Source of the DNA: Cytobacillus pseudoceanisediminis
Lineage (GTDB): Bacteria; Bacillota; Bacilli; Bacillales; Cytobacillaceae
NCBI RefSeq assembly: GCF_023516215.1
Contig: NZ_CP097350.1
Location: forward strand, 124,001 to 188,000
Direction: 5' to 3'
DNA: 64,000 nt
In this document: positions 27,530 through 37,094 of the stretch, piece after piece
How positions within the stretch are numbered: the stretch's first letter is position 1
Layout of the letters: every line of letters starts with the position of its first letter
The notes under the pieces: model-generated
Told to the model about the DNA's origin: nothing
What the model saw: only the letters and a program-made list of their open reading frames with translations
Database searches by the model: none
Program-made: the position numbers and the translations under genes

Positions 27530-29326
27530 ATGAAGAGATCATTTTTTAGTGTTGGATTAATAATTTTATTACTCTTATCAAATTTCAATCCTGTACGGGC
27601 GGAAGAGAAAGTGCAATCATTGAAAGTTGGCATTACAAAGGATGAGAATGGATTAAACCCTTATACATATGTAACAGGGTACCCAGGGTTAGATCTGGTC
27701 AATTTACTTTATGATACTCTATTTAATTTGGATGAAGAAAATCAGCCGGTACCTTGGCTCGTAAAGGATTACAAAGTTAGCGAAGATGGGCTAACCTATG
27801 AACTAACTCTGCATGATAATGTTAAGTGGCACGACGGCAAACCTCTTACGGCTGATGATGTTAAATTCACGATGGAATATTTCATAAAATACCCGAAATC
27901 CAGATTTACAAATCCATTAAAAACAATTAAGTCAATAGAGGTAAGCGGAGCAACTGGTATCACATTAAATTTATCACAGGCTGACCCCAACTTTATTATT
28001 CAGCCTCTAGCAGATTTGCCAATTTTACCACAGCATATCTGGTCTGAAGTAAGTACTCCCGATGATGAAACCAATGCACTCGGAAGCGGACCTTATATTC
28101 TGGAAGAACACAAATCTGGTCAGTACTACAAAATGAAATCCAACAATGATTACTTCAAAGGTGCCCCGCCAATCAACGAATTAATATTTCCGATCATTGA
28201 AGATACAACTGCTATGTATAATGCACTTCAGGCAGGTGAGCTTGATGCTATCTCATCAAGTATTTCACCTGAACTTGTGGAACAATTTAGTTCAAATCCT
28301 GCTTTGAAAGTAGTAAGAGGGCCAGGATATAGTACCAGCTTATTTCAAATTAATGCAGAGAAATATCCAATGACCGAAACAGCATTTCGTCAAGCCATAG
28401 ATTATGCTATTGATAAAGAAAATTTAGTAAATACAGTACTGCTTGGTTACGCAGAAGTCGGTAGTCCCGGATTTATCCACCCATCCTCAGCGTATTTCAA
28501 TTCAAATTTAAAACCTGTTTATGATAAGGAAAAAGCACAACAGATATTAGAAGATGCTGGTTTTATTGATAAGGATGGCGATGGATTTAGAGAAGACCAG
28601 AAAGGCAATAACATCGACCTAACCAATTTGGTATACTCGGGCAATCCGATTCGAATCAGAACGGCTGAATTAATTTCAGAAGCGTTAAATGAAATTGGAA
28701 TCAAAAATTCTGTAAAAGCAATGGATTCAACTACAGTTGACTCATTAATGTGGCCTGATTTTGATGTCAGTAAAGGAAGGGATTACGATCTTGGGGTCTG
28801 GAGCTGGTCCAACACAATGCAGCTATTCCCAGATCGAATGAATGACCTATTTCATTCCGATCCCGCTATTGGGACAGTCAATATCGGGGGATACAAGAAC
28901 CCTGAATTTGACCAACTTGGTGAAAAACTTAAACAGACATACGATGAAACCGAACGACTCAGTCTAATCAAGGACATGCAAGCATTCGTAGCGGAAGATG
29001 CCCCATTTATTACACTATATTATCAAGAAATTGTAGGTGCTTTTAATCCTGCAAAATACGATCAGTATGTCTTCCAGGTAGGTAAGGGAATTATCAACAA
29101 ACTTTCTTTTGTTTCAAGCGAAAAATCCGAATTATCTGACAGCGGGAAGGCAAACAGCGATACAGCTGCTTCAACAGATAGCAAAACAGCAAGTGCTAGT
29201 ACAGAGAAAGAAGGGAATAATACTTCATTAATTGTATTTGGCGTAATTCTATTAGTGGCCGTTGTTGGGTTTGTCCTTTTAAGAAGAAAGAAAAAAGATA
29301 AGGGGAAAGATGATTTTGATTTTTAA
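27530..29326 (+). CDS. Family-5 solute-binding protein with C-terminal membrane anchor
   Basis: The 598-residue protein has a cleavable-type signal peptide (about 1-24, no lipobox) and the SBP5 fold of oligopeptide, dipeptide and nickel transporters. Landmarks are LVNLLYDTLFNLDEENQPVPWL and WHDGKPLTADDVKFTMEYF. After a Ser/Ala/Thr-rich linker (about 530-560) it ends in one membrane helix and a basic tail (LLRRKKKDKGKDD). Gram-positive binding proteins are normally lipid-anchored, so this peptide anchor is unusual. ATG 27530 is preceded by GGGGGTG. It lies 29 bases after the LmbE-like gene, and a hairpin separates it from the permease genes. The ligand is unknown. Confidence 0.88.
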   Translation: MKRSFFSVGLIILLLLSNFNPVRAEEKVQSLKVGITKDENGLNPYTYVTGYPGLDLVNLLYDTLFNLDEENQPVPWLVKDYKVSEDGLTYELTLHDNVKWHDGKPLTADDVKFTMEYFIKYPKSRFTNPLKTIKSIEVSGATGITLNLSQADPNFIIQPLADLPILPQHIWSEVSTPDDETNALGSGPYILEEHKSGQYYKMKSNNDYFKGAPPINELIFPIIEDTTAMYNALQAGELDAISSSISPELVEQFSSNPALKVVRGPGYSTSLFQINAEKYPMTETAFRQAIDYAIDKENLVNTVLLGYAEVGSPGFIHPSSAYFNSNLKPVYDKEKAQQILEDAGFIDKDGDGFREDQKGNNIDLTNLVYSGNPIRIRTAELISEALNEIGIKNSVKAMDSTTVDSLMWPDFDVSKGRDYDLGVWSWSNTMQLFPDRMNDLFHSDPAIGTVNIGGYKNPEFDQLGEKLKQTYDETERLSLIKDMQAFVAEDAPFITLYYQEIVGAFNPAKYDQYVFQVGKGIINKLSFVSSEKSELSDSGKANSDTAASTDSKTASASTEKEGNNTSLIVFGVILLVAVVGFVLLRRKKKDKGKDDFDF

Positions 29327-29336
29327 TTAAAAATAG

Positions 29337-29369
29337 TTTCCCGTAAAAGCATTTTCTTTTACGGGAAAT
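29337..29369 (+). terminator. Hairpin between binding protein and permease genes
   Basis: TTTCCCGTAAAAG pairs with CTTTTACGGGAAA, with no T-run after it. It probably stabilises the upstream message or lowers downstream expression. Confidence 0.6.
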
Positions 29370-29406
29370 CTGTATAAAGACATCTACATATTTGGAGGTG
29401 AAAGAG

Positions 29407-30384
29407 TTGGGTAAATTCATAGCTGGCAAGCTTTTGCAATATTTAATTGTCATATTCCTTATGTTGACGTTAAATTTTCTATTGCCCCGTCTAATGCCCG
29501 GAAATCCATTAGTTTTTTTAGCTGGCGAAGATGTTGGATTTATGTCCAGTGCAGAAAAAGAAGCTATTTTAGACAAATATGGTCTGAATGATTCTATCAT
29601 TGAACAATATGGAGCTTATATAAAGAATATTTTCACAGGTGATTTTGGATATTCTTATCAACAAAAGAGGCCTATCTCAGAACTTTTGGTAGAGAGACTC
29701 CCATGGACAATGCTTCTAACAGGTCTCGGGCTTGTACTCTCAACTGTTATTGGTGTCATGTTTGGTGCGATATCAGCATGGAAACGGGGCACCAGAACGG
29801 ATGCAAACCTTCTTACTGTCTTTATGTTTTTAAGTGCCATGCCTTCTTTTTGGGTTGGCATGATATTAGTATCTATTTTTTCTGCTCAATTAGGCTGGTT
29901 GCCGGTCTTTGGTGCAGAAAGCGCATGGTCCAACTTCTCAGGAATGGAGCGGCTAATTGATATTGGAAAACACCTGGTACTCCCATTAGCTACTCTTATA
30001 TTGATTTCTGTTACGAGTACATTTATGATCATGCGGTATTCTATGCTGAATGTCCTTGGAGAAGATTATATTATGATGGCTAAAGCTAAGGGCGTAAAAG
30101 AAAAGGCTATTAAGTATAAGCATGCTATGAGGAATGCACTTCTTCCCGTGGCTACTGTCTTTATGCTTAGCTTAGGATTTACTCTAGGCGGTGCAACTGT
30201 TATTGAAACCGTCTTTGCCTATCCGGGCGTCGGCCGTTTAATGTTTGAATCTGTATTAAGCAGAGATTACCCTCTTATACAGGCGACATTCCTGATTATT
30301 ACTTTTAGTGTAGTCATTGCTAACTTTCTTGCAGATTTAATTTATCCCTTAATTGATCCAAAGGTGGGAAGCGGCAATGGTTAA
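29407..30384 (+). CDS. ABC importer permease, DppB/NikB type
   Basis: The 325-residue permease has six helices. It contains the cytosolic EAA-like loop (DYIMMAKAKGVKEKAIKYKHAMRNALLPV) that contacts the ATPase subunits. The N-terminal LPRLMPGNPL and the GGATVIETVFAYPGVGRLM segment are typical of the DppB/OppB family. I choose TTG 29407, seven bases after GGAGGTG; TTG 29392 overlaps the ribosome site. It is followed by the second permease with an 8-base overlap. It forms one half of the membrane channel for the SBP at 27530. Confidence 0.9.
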   Translation: MGKFIAGKLLQYLIVIFLMLTLNFLLPRLMPGNPLVFLAGEDVGFMSSAEKEAILDKYGLNDSIIEQYGAYIKNIFTGDFGYSYQQKRPISELLVERLPWTMLLTGLGLVLSTVIGVMFGAISAWKRGTRTDANLLTVFMFLSAMPSFWVGMILVSIFSAQLGWLPVFGAESAWSNFSGMERLIDIGKHLVLPLATLILISVTSTFMIMRYSMLNVLGEDYIMMAKAKGVKEKAIKYKHAMRNALLPVATVFMLSLGFTLGGATVIETVFAYPGVGRLMFESVLSRDYPLIQATFLIITFSVVIANFLADLIYPLIDPKVGSGNG

Positions 30385-31234
30385 TCAAAAGTTAAAGAGA
30401 TATTGGCAGGTACTTACATCAAATAACATTGGTTTGTTTGGCTTAATTCTTTTAGCGATCTTTTTATTGATTGCCCTTTTAGCGCCAATCCTTGCTCCAT
30501 TTGATCCAACTGATCGGGTTGGAGCTCCATTTACAAAACCAAATAGCCAATTTTTGCTGGGAACCAATGATGTCGGCCAGGATATTTTAAGTGAATTGCT
30601 TTATGGAACCAGGATTTCCTTATTGATCGGAGTCATTGCGGCTTTTATTTCCATTCTCCTTGGCTGCCTGGTCGGAATCGTTTCAGGTTACTACGGCGGC
30701 AAAGTAGATGCATTCCTAATGAGATTAGTAGACTTAGTGCTTGTTATCCCTTTTCTTCCTTTAATGATTTTGCTGGCCGCTTTTATTGGCCCTAGTTTTT
30801 GGAACATCGTCCTGGTTATCAGTCTAATTTCATGGGCGAGTCCAGCGAGGGTAATAAGATCACAGGTCCTAACACTGAAAACAAAAGGATATGTGGAAGC
30901 TGCAAAGTCTATAGGCACAAACATTACAGTCATTCTAAGCAGACATATTCTCCCGGGCGTCATTCCTATAGCTCTTTCCCAGTTTGTTTTAGCAGCGAGT
31001 CATTCAATATTAATCGAAGCCTCACTAAGCTTTTTAGGGCTAGGGGATCCGTTTACAAAAAGCTGGGGGACCATTTTATATTATGCTCAGGCCAGAGGTG
31101 CGTTTTTAACTGATGCCTGGATATGGTGGGTTCTGCCTCCAGGCTTATTAATAACAACATTGGTCATTGGATTTGCCTTTACTGGCTATTCACTGGAAGA
31201 AATTCTGAATCCCCGATTGAGAAAGGAGCGTTAG
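30377..31234 (+). CDS. ABC importer permease, DppC/NikC type
   Basis: This 285-residue permease pairs with the previous one. It has the ALLAPILAPFDPTDRVG opening and LLGTNDVGQDILSELLYGTRISLLIG, both typical of DppC/OppC, and the ATPase-contact loop (GYVEAAKSIGTNITVILSRHILPG). EASLSFLGLGDP is also characteristic. ATG 30377 overlaps the end of the upstream gene, so translation is probably coupled. The ATPase gene begins four bases after its stop. Confidence 0.9.
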   Translation: MVNQKLKRYWQVLTSNNIGLFGLILLAIFLLIALLAPILAPFDPTDRVGAPFTKPNSQFLLGTNDVGQDILSELLYGTRISLLIGVIAAFISILLGCLVGIVSGYYGGKVDAFLMRLVDLVLVIPFLPLMILLAAFIGPSFWNIVLVISLISWASPARVIRSQVLTLKTKGYVEAAKSIGTNITVILSRHILPGVIPIALSQFVLAASHSILIEASLSFLGLGDPFTKSWGTILYYAQARGAFLTDAWIWWVLPPGLLITTLVIGFAFTGYSLEEILNPRLRKER

Positions 31235-31237
31235 TTT

Positions 31238-32209
31238 ATGAACACCGTGTTGTCAGTAGAGAACCTTTCAACCTACTTTAAAACGGATAAAGGCATTGCA
31301 AAGGCAGTAGAAAATGTTTCTTTTTCACTCAATAAGGGAGAAATGTTAGGTTTAATAGGTGAGTCAGGATGTGGCAAAACAACAGTTGCCCAATCCATTT
31401 TAAGGTTAATAGAATATCCTGGAAAAGTAGTATCCGGACGTGTCTTATTAAATGGAAGAGATCTCATAAAGGCTTCTGATAAAGAACTTGCTTCCTTGAG
31501 GTGGAAAGAGATTTCGGTAATTCCTCAAAGTGCAATGAACGCTTTGAATCCTATTTTCACAATAGGAGATCAAATTATGGAATCCATTTTCCTTCACGAA
31601 AATGTGAGCAAGCAGGAAGCCCTCAAGCGCACTAAGACCCTTCTCGAATTAGTGGGTATAGATGGTGAGCGGTGGAGAAGCTATCCTCATGAATTCAGTG
31701 GAGGGATGAAACAAAGGGTTGCCATTGCTATGGCATTAGCTTGTAATCCAAAATTGGTTATATCTGATGAATCTACAACTGGACTGGATGTTTTAACGCA
31801 AGCACAGGTAATCGCCTTAATCAAAAGCCTTCAAAAGAAAATGGACTTATCTGTCATCCTGATATCTCATGATCTACCGATGGTTACAGCCATTTGTGAT
31901 AAGATAGCCATCATGTATGCAGGCAATATCGTAGAATGGGCAACCACGGAGGATATTTTAAAAAATGCACAACATCCATACTCACAAGCACTTTTAAACG
32001 CTTCACCTGATTTAGGCAATCCGGAAAAGGAAGTCGTATCTATACCAGGAAGTGTCCCAAATTTAGTGAATTTCCCAAATTCCTGCCGGTTCCATACAAG
32101 ATGTCCACATGCCTTTGATAAATGCCGGCAGGAGAATCCGGAATTTAAAGAAATTAGAAACGGACATTATACAGCCTGCTTTTTAGAGGAGGTAGGAACC
32201 CATGGATGA
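31238..32209 (+). CDS. ABC importer ATPase, DppD/NikD type
   Basis: The 323-residue ATPase has Walker A GESGCGKTT (about 42-50), a Q-loop near VIPQSAMNALNP, signature FSGGMKQR, Walker B LVISDESTTGLD with Asp-Glu followed by Ser instead of the usual Pro, and switch His in ISHDLP. The C-terminal oligopeptide-transporter extension contains CRFHTRCPHAFDKC with several Cys, as in OppD/DppD. AAAGGAGC precedes ATG 31238. It overlaps the next gene by 8 bases. Confidence 0.92.
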   Translation: MNTVLSVENLSTYFKTDKGIAKAVENVSFSLNKGEMLGLIGESGCGKTTVAQSILRLIEYPGKVVSGRVLLNGRDLIKASDKELASLRWKEISVIPQSAMNALNPIFTIGDQIMESIFLHENVSKQEALKRTKTLLELVGIDGERWRSYPHEFSGGMKQRVAIAMALACNPKLVISDESTTGLDVLTQAQVIALIKSLQKKMDLSVILISHDLPMVTAICDKIAIMYAGNIVEWATTEDILKNAQHPYSQALLNASPDLGNPEKEVVSIPGSVPNLVNFPNSCRFHTRCPHAFDKCRQENPEFKEIRNGHYTACFLEEVGTHG

Positions 32210-33204
32210 ACGCTACCTTTTAAAAGTGAGCAATTTGAAAAAAACCTTCATTAAAAAGTCAGGAACTTTTTTAAAAAGAAAAAGAACCGAAGTATATGCT
32301 GTAAATAATATCAATTTAGAAGTCAAGAAAGGCGAAATCCTTGGAATTATTGGGGAAAGTGGCTGCGGTAAAACGACAACGGCCAGAATGGTTATGCGCC
32401 TTATGAAAGAAACCGAAGGGGAAATAATTTTTGAGGGAAAAAACCTTTGTAATTTAAAAGAAGCAGAGACTAACAAAGTCAGAAAAAAATGCAAATGATA
32501 TTTCAAGATCCTTATGATACGTTAAACCCAGGCATGAGAATTCTAGATATTTTAATGGAACCGATTAACGCACATGAAAAAGATTTGCCTTACGAAGCAA
32601 AATTTAAAAAGGTAGTAGAGGCCATAGAAAATATTGAGTTGCGACCTGCAGAAGACTTTATTTATCGATACCCTCATCAATTAAGCGGAGGGCAAAGACA
32701 AAGGATTGCCATTGCCAGAGCGATCATCTTAAAGCCATCTTTTATTGCTGCAGATGAGCCTACATCTATGCTTGATGTATCAGTAAGAGCAGGAATTTTG
32801 AACCTTCTGCTTGAATTAAGAAAGAAAATGGGACTTACCATGATGTTTATTACACATGATTTATCTACAGCGAGTTATATGTGTGATCGAATTGCAGTAA
32901 TGTATCAAGGAAAAATAGTAGAAATTGGTCCCACGAAAAAATTATTCAGCATCCATCGCATCCCTACACGAAAGCACTCGTTGCTGTGGTTAAAGATCTA
33001 AATCATTTTATTAAGAATAGGGAGAAGCTGATTCTTGATGGGGAGGTCGATTCCACAAAAGAGGAAAAAGGATGTCCATTTGTCTCAAGGTGTCCTCATA
33101 AAGAAGCTGTCTGTCATTCACAGGTGCCTAATTTGGAGTCGCTAGACAACGGCCATTCAGTCTCTTGCCATTGTCATACAGAATTGTTGGAAAAGACTTC
33201 ATAA
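32202..33204 (+). CDS. ABC importer ATPase, DppF/NikE type, frame broken twice by apparent 1-base deletions
   Basis: The restored protein has about 334 residues: Walker A GESGCGKTT, Q-loop MIFQDPYDTLNPG, signature LSGGQRQR, Walker B FIAADEPTSMLD and switch FITHDLS. The tail has the Cys-rich CPFVSRCPHKEAVC. The first break is in the A7 run at 32483-32489 (KVRKKMQMIFQD after adding A). The second is at the TT of 32945-32946 (KLFQHPSHPYTKALVAV after adding T). Both restored joins match the family exactly, so the gene is most likely intact. It completes the importer encoded from 27530. Confidence 0.88.
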
Positions 33205-33220
33205 GAAAGGAAGAACCGTA

Positions 33221-33850
33221 ATGGAAAATCAAAGAAAAAAGGTAAAAATGGCTGTAAATGGAGGAATCAATTTTGGTGCAAAGCTTAATGCCAAGCAGTT
33301 GCTTGTTATAGCGAAATATATGGAGGATCAGGATGAGCTTGAATTAACTACTTTTCAGCAACTCTATATTGACGTATTTGAGGACAAGAAAGACGAAATT
33401 ATCTCAGAATTTGAACAGGCAGGACTCCGGTGTTATCCAGTAGGGAGCTTTGTTAAAAGCTTAAGGACATGCAACTTTTGCAAAGGAGAAGAAGAAGAAG
33501 GAATGCCAGTAGCAAAAGAGTTGAATGAACGAATAGCAGGTATTCCTGTTCCTTTCACATTAAAGCCTGCTTATACGGGCTGTCCTGTAGGATGTGGTGA
33601 ACCGCTAGTCAATGACATAGGTATTATGAAGGTAAAAGATCATTATGATTTATATATTGGAGGAAAAGCGAAAGGAAAAGATGCTGAACCGGGGTATCTT
33701 CTAATGAAGAATCTTAAACCAGAAAATTTATATGCAGCGGTTGAAAAGATTATTGAATTTTATCAGCAGCAGGGAAAGAAACGAGAGGCATTTCATAAGT
33801 TTGTAAACAGGATTGGCAAAGAGACGATATTGAAAGAAATTAATATTTAA
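33221..33850 (+). CDS. Small siroheme/[4Fe-4S] nitrite-sulfite-reductase-like protein
   Basis: The 209-residue protein resembles half of a nitrite/sulfite reductase. It has a ferredoxin-like lobe (about 1-75, ending FEQAGLRCYPVGSFVKSLRTC), then Cys84 and Cys87 in RTCNFCKG and Cys121 and Cys125 in YTGCPVGCGEP, which should bind an iron-sulfur cluster next to siroheme. Full reductases have two such lobes and about 500 residues, so a stand-alone assimilatory enzyme is unlikely. AAAGGAAG precedes ATG 33221, 16 bases after the importer ATPase, so it is the last gene of that operon. It may process what the importer brings in, for example a sulfur or nitrogen compound. That is inference. Confidence 0.7.
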   Translation: MENQRKKVKMAVNGGINFGAKLNAKQLLVIAKYMEDQDELELTTFQQLYIDVFEDKKDEIISEFEQAGLRCYPVGSFVKSLRTCNFCKGEEEEGMPVAKELNERIAGIPVPFTLKPAYTGCPVGCGEPLVNDIGIMKVKDHYDLYIGGKAKGKDAEPGYLLMKNLKPENLYAAVEKIIEFYQQQGKKREAFHKFVNRIGKETILKEINI

Positions 33851-33919
33851 GCTGAAGATACAGATCGAGTTCACAAAAATAACATATTTTACAAAAAATT
33901 ATATCCTTTCCTATTTACA

Positions 33920-33936
33920 TAGGGTACGGGGGTATG
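33920..33936 (+). promoter_or_regulatory. CsoR-type operator before csoR-copZ
   Basis: TAGGGTACGGGGGTATG lies 28 bases before the csoR start. It has the G-rich core and TA-bordered arms typical of CsoR operators at copZA promoters, so csoR is probably autoregulated. Confidence 0.75.
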
Positions 33937-33964
33937 ATATATTTAATTTGTAAGGGGAAGCTAA

Positions 33965-34312
33965 GTGCAATCTAAATTCAATACAAATGCATTATTAATC
34001 GAAGAAGAAAGCTGCTGCGCAAGCGAGAGTGAGAGAAAAAGTCACCATTCGGATAAGGTAAAAAACAATCTTGTGACTCGATTAAACCGAATAGAAGGCC
34101 AAATCCGCGGAATAAAAGGTTTAATTGAAAGAGACACTTATTGTGACGATGTCATTACTCAAATATCAGCAACACAATCTGCGTTAAACAGCGTGGCAAA
34201 AATTCTTTTAGAAGGGCATTTAAAAGGATGCGTAGTGGACCGCCTACAACAAGGGGATTTGGAAGTATTAGATGAAGTACTTGTTACTGTCCATAAGTTA
34301 ATGAAAAAATAA
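33965..34312 (+). CDS. csoR: Copper-sensing repressor CsoR
   Basis: The 115-residue all-helical repressor has the family core NLVTRLNRIEGQIRGIKGLIE and the Cu(I)-binding triad Cys60 (DTYCDD), His85 (EGHLKGC) and Cys89. Copper binding releases it from G-rich operators. A 30-residue N-terminal extension with a CC pair and HH pair is longer than in many homologues. The start is GTG 33965 after AAGGGGAAG. An operator lies just upstream and copZ is 14 bases downstream, so the pair is an autoregulated operon. Confidence 0.96.
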   Translation: MQSKFNTNALLIEEESCCASESERKSHHSDKVKNNLVTRLNRIEGQIRGIKGLIERDTYCDDVITQISATQSALNSVAKILLEGHLKGCVVDRLQQGDLEVLDEVLVTVHKLMKK

Positions 34313-34326
34313 AGGAGCTGTTAATA

Positions 34327-34533
34327 ATGGAAAAGGTTACATTAAATGTAGAAGGAATGTCATGCGGACATTGCATTAAAGCAATTGAAGGAAGTGTAGG
34401 AGAATTACCTGGTGTTTCGAATGTTAAGGTTCATCTTGAAAGTGGAAAAGTTGATGTAGAATATAACTCTACAGAAGTTTCCCTAGAGAAAATAAAGGAA
34501 ACAATTGATGATCAAGGGTATGATGTAAATTAA
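34327..34533 (+). CDS. copZ: Copper chaperone CopZ
   Basis: The 68-residue HMA-domain protein carries EGMSCGHCIKAIEG with Cys13 and Cys16, the Cu(I)-binding MxCxxC site. It hands Cu(I) to the CopA ATPase. AAAGGAG precedes ATG 34327. A terminator follows, so copA is transcribed from its own promoter. Confidence 0.96.
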   Translation: MEKVTLNVEGMSCGHCIKAIEGSVGELPGVSNVKVHLESGKVDVEYNSTEVSLEKIKETIDDQGYDVN

Positions 34534-34540
34534 ATCAGAA

Positions 34541-34576
34541 GAAGGGGTGTGCAAATGCGGCACCCTCTCTTTTTCT
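34541..34576 (+). terminator. Terminator between copZ and copA
   Basis: AGGGGTG pairs with CACCCTCT, followed by CTTTTTC. Confidence 0.7.
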
Positions 34577-34583
34577 AAAAAAT

Positions 34584-34600
34584 ATACCCAACATGGGTAT
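34584..34600 (+). promoter_or_regulatory. CsoR-type operator before copA
   Basis: ATACCC, AACAT, GGGTAT is a perfect 6+6 palindrome 65 bases before the copA start. Confidence 0.7.
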
Positions 34601-34664
34601 ATAGAGAGCAACTCACGTTACATCAAATTCATCCTCATTTCAATCTAAAAAGGAGGAATAAAAT

Positions 34665-37094
34665 ATGGCGGAGCAAACAATAGCCAAGACGCAAGCGAAG
34701 GCTACTGGGGAAAATGTCACATTGAGCATAACCGGTATGACATGTGCTGCATGTGCAACCCGTATTGAAAAAAACATTACGAAGGTTCCAGGTGTAAAAA
34801 AAGCTAGTGTTAACCTTGCTACAGAAAAAGCTTCTGTAACGTATGATCCTACAGAAGCCACTGTTGAAGATGTTATTGCAAAAATAAAAAAGACAGGTTA
34901 CGGGGTTCAGGAAGAAAAAGTCCAGCTTGATATCATAGGAATGACATGCGCAGCGTGTGCAACCCGTGTTGAAAAAGGGCTAAAAAAGATCGAAGGGATA
35001 ACAAGTGCAGCTGTCAATTTAGCAACTGAAAAAGCTAATATAGAGTACATTCCTGGAAATACGAATATCGAGCAAATAATAGCTGCTGTAAAAAAAGTCG
35101 GCTATGATGCCAAGGTAGTTGGCGATAGGGATGAGGATTATGAGCGCAGCGCAAGGGAAAAAGAGTACAAAACACAGATAAGGAAGTTTACTATTGGGGC
35201 AATTCTATCCGTATTCTTTTTAGTTCAAATGATATCGGATTTTGCAATGGAATATGGTAATGGAATGTTTTTTCATATGAGTCCTTGGGTCCAATTTCTT
35301 CTTGCTACTCCAGTTCAATTCTATGTGGGCGGCCATTATTACCGTGATGCATACAATGCGGTTCGCGGTGGCAGTGCTAATATGGCTGTCTTAGTTGTAC
35401 TGGGGACTTCAGCCGCCTACTTTTACAGTCTTATTGTCACTATTTTAGGTACAGGGCAATTCTTATATTATGAAGCAGCTGCCATTGTTATGACTTTAAT
35501 TGTTTTAGGAAAACTGCTTGAAACAAGAGCTAAAGGACAAACATCAGAAGCGATCAAAACGCTGATGGGGCTTCAAGCAAAAACAGCTAGGGTCATTCGG
35601 GATGGAGAAGAACTTGACATTCCTCTTGAAGAGGTTCAAACAGGAGACTTGATCTTTGTTCGTGCTGGAGAAAAGATTCCTGTTGATGGAGAAATAATAG
35701 AGGGAAACACTACTGTTGATGAATCTATGCTAACAGGCGAAAGTATGCCTGTTACAAAAGGAACAGGCGATACAGTCATTGGAGCAACGGTAAACAAACA
35801 TGGTGCATTTACATTTAAAGCTACCAAAGTGGGTAAAGATACGGCATTAGCCCAAATTATTAAACTTGTCGAAGAGGCTCAAGGTTCGAAAGCTCCTATT
35901 CAGAAACTCGCTGATAAAATATCTGGGATCTTTGTGCCAATCGTAATCTTAATAGCACTTGCTACATTTGCTATCACTTACTTCCTTGCAGGATTTACTC
36001 CTGCACTTGTCAGCACTATTGCTGTACTTGTTATTGCATGCCCTTGTGCATTAGGCTTAGCGACACCGACTGCTGTAATGGTTGGTACTGGTAAGGGTGC
36101 TGAGAACGGACTTCTTATCAAAGGGGCAGAACATCTTCAAACTTCACAGCGGGTAACTACTGTTGTATTGGATAAGACCGGAACGATTACAAAAGGGGAA
36201 CCAGATGTAACAGATATCGTTACTTTTGGAAAATTCTCAGAAGATGAATTACTGCAGGTGGCTGCATCTGCTGAAAAAGGATCGGAGCATCCACTTGGAG
36301 AAGCAATTATTAATGGAGCAAAAGAAAAAGGTCTTCAGCTTCAAGATGCCCAAGACTTTATTGCCATTCCAGGTCACGGCATTCAAGTTAGTATCAGTGA
36401 TCAAAAGGTATTTATAGGAAATAAAAAGCTAATGCTCAAAAATAATATAGATATAGGTGCTGCGTTAAGTCGGATGGAACAGCTTGAAGGAGAAGGGAAA
36501 ACCGCTATGCTTATAGCAGTCAATGACAGTCTTGCCGGAATAATAGCAGTAGCGGATACAGTTAAAGAAACATCTGCAAAAGCAATTAAACATCTAAAAA
36601 ATATGGGTATAGAAGTTATTATGATTACTGGCGATAATAAGTTGACAGCAGAAGCAATTGCCAAGCAGGTGGGGGTTGATCGGGTACTTGCTGAAGTACT
36701 TCCTGAGGACAAATCAGCCGAAGTCGAAAAATTAAAGCAGGAAGGAAAAATTGTAGCCATGGTTGGGGATGGTATCAATGATGCGCCGGCACTGGCTGCA
36801 GCCCATGTTGGTATTGCTATTGGAACGGGGACTGACGTTGCAATGGAGGCAGCAGATATCACTTTAATGCGTGGTGACCTGATGGGAATAGTTGATACCA
36901 TCAGCTTATCCAAATCAACCATGAGAAAAATAAAACAAAATCTCTTCTGGGCATTTGCCTATAATGTTATATTGATACCTGTTGCAGCAATTGGCCTTTT
37001 AAACCCAATTCTCGCTGGAGGAGCCATGGCTTTCAGTTCTGTCTCGGTAGTAGGTAATACTTTATTTTTGCGAAAATGGAAGCCTGTACGCTAA
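34665..37094 (+). CDS. copA: Copper-exporting P1B-1 ATPase CopA
   Basis: The 809-residue pump exports Cu(I). Two N-terminal HMA domains have MTCAACATR (Cys27/30 and Cys95/98). Eight helices follow with the CPC ion motif (459-461, [12 protein letters not shown]). The catalytic parts are [15 protein letters not shown] (Asp503), SEHPLGEAI and [11 protein letters not shown] (near 701), and the last helix has [14 protein letters not shown] 34665 follows AGGAGG. It has its own CsoR-type operator and a terminator at each side. Together with the CPH-type CopB it gives the region two copper pumps of different class. Confidence 0.97.
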   Translation: MAEQTIAKTQAKATGENVTLSITGMTCAACATRIEKNITKVPGVKKASVNLATEKASVTYDPTEATVEDVIAKIKKTGYGVQEEKVQLDIIGMTCAACATRVEKGLKKIEGITSAAVNLATEKANIEYIPGNTNIEQIIAAVKKVGYDAKVVGDRDEDYERSAREKEYKTQIRKFTIGAILSVFFLVQMISDFAMEYGNGMFFHMSPWVQFLLATPVQFYVGGHYYRDAYNAVRGGSANMAVLVVLGTSAAYFYSLIVTILGTGQFLYYEAAAIVMTLIVLGKLLETRAKGQTSEAIKTLMGLQAKTARVIRDGEELDIPLEEVQTGDLIFVRAGEKIPVDGEIIEGNTTVDESMLTGESMPVTKGTGDTVIGATVNKHGAFTFKATKVGKDTALAQIIKLVEEAQGSKAPIQKLADKISGIFVPIVILIALATFAITYFLAGFTPALVSTIAVLVIACPCALGLATPTAVMVGTGKGAENGLLIKGAEHLQTSQRVTTVVLDKTGTITKGEPDVTDIVTFGKFSEDELLQVAASAEKGSEHPLGEAIINGAKEKGLQLQDAQDFIAIPGHGIQVSISDQKVFIGNKKLMLKNNIDIGAALSRMEQLEGEGKTAMLIAVNDSLAGIIAVADTVKETSAKAIKHLKNMGIEVIMITGDNKLTAEAIAKQVGVDRVLAEVLPEDKSAEVEKLKQEGKIVAMVGDGINDAPALAAAHVGIAIGTGTDVAMEAADITLMRGDLMGIVDTISLSKSTMRKIKQNLFWAFAYNVILIPVAAIGLLNPILAGGAMAFSSVSVVGNTLFLRKWKPVR

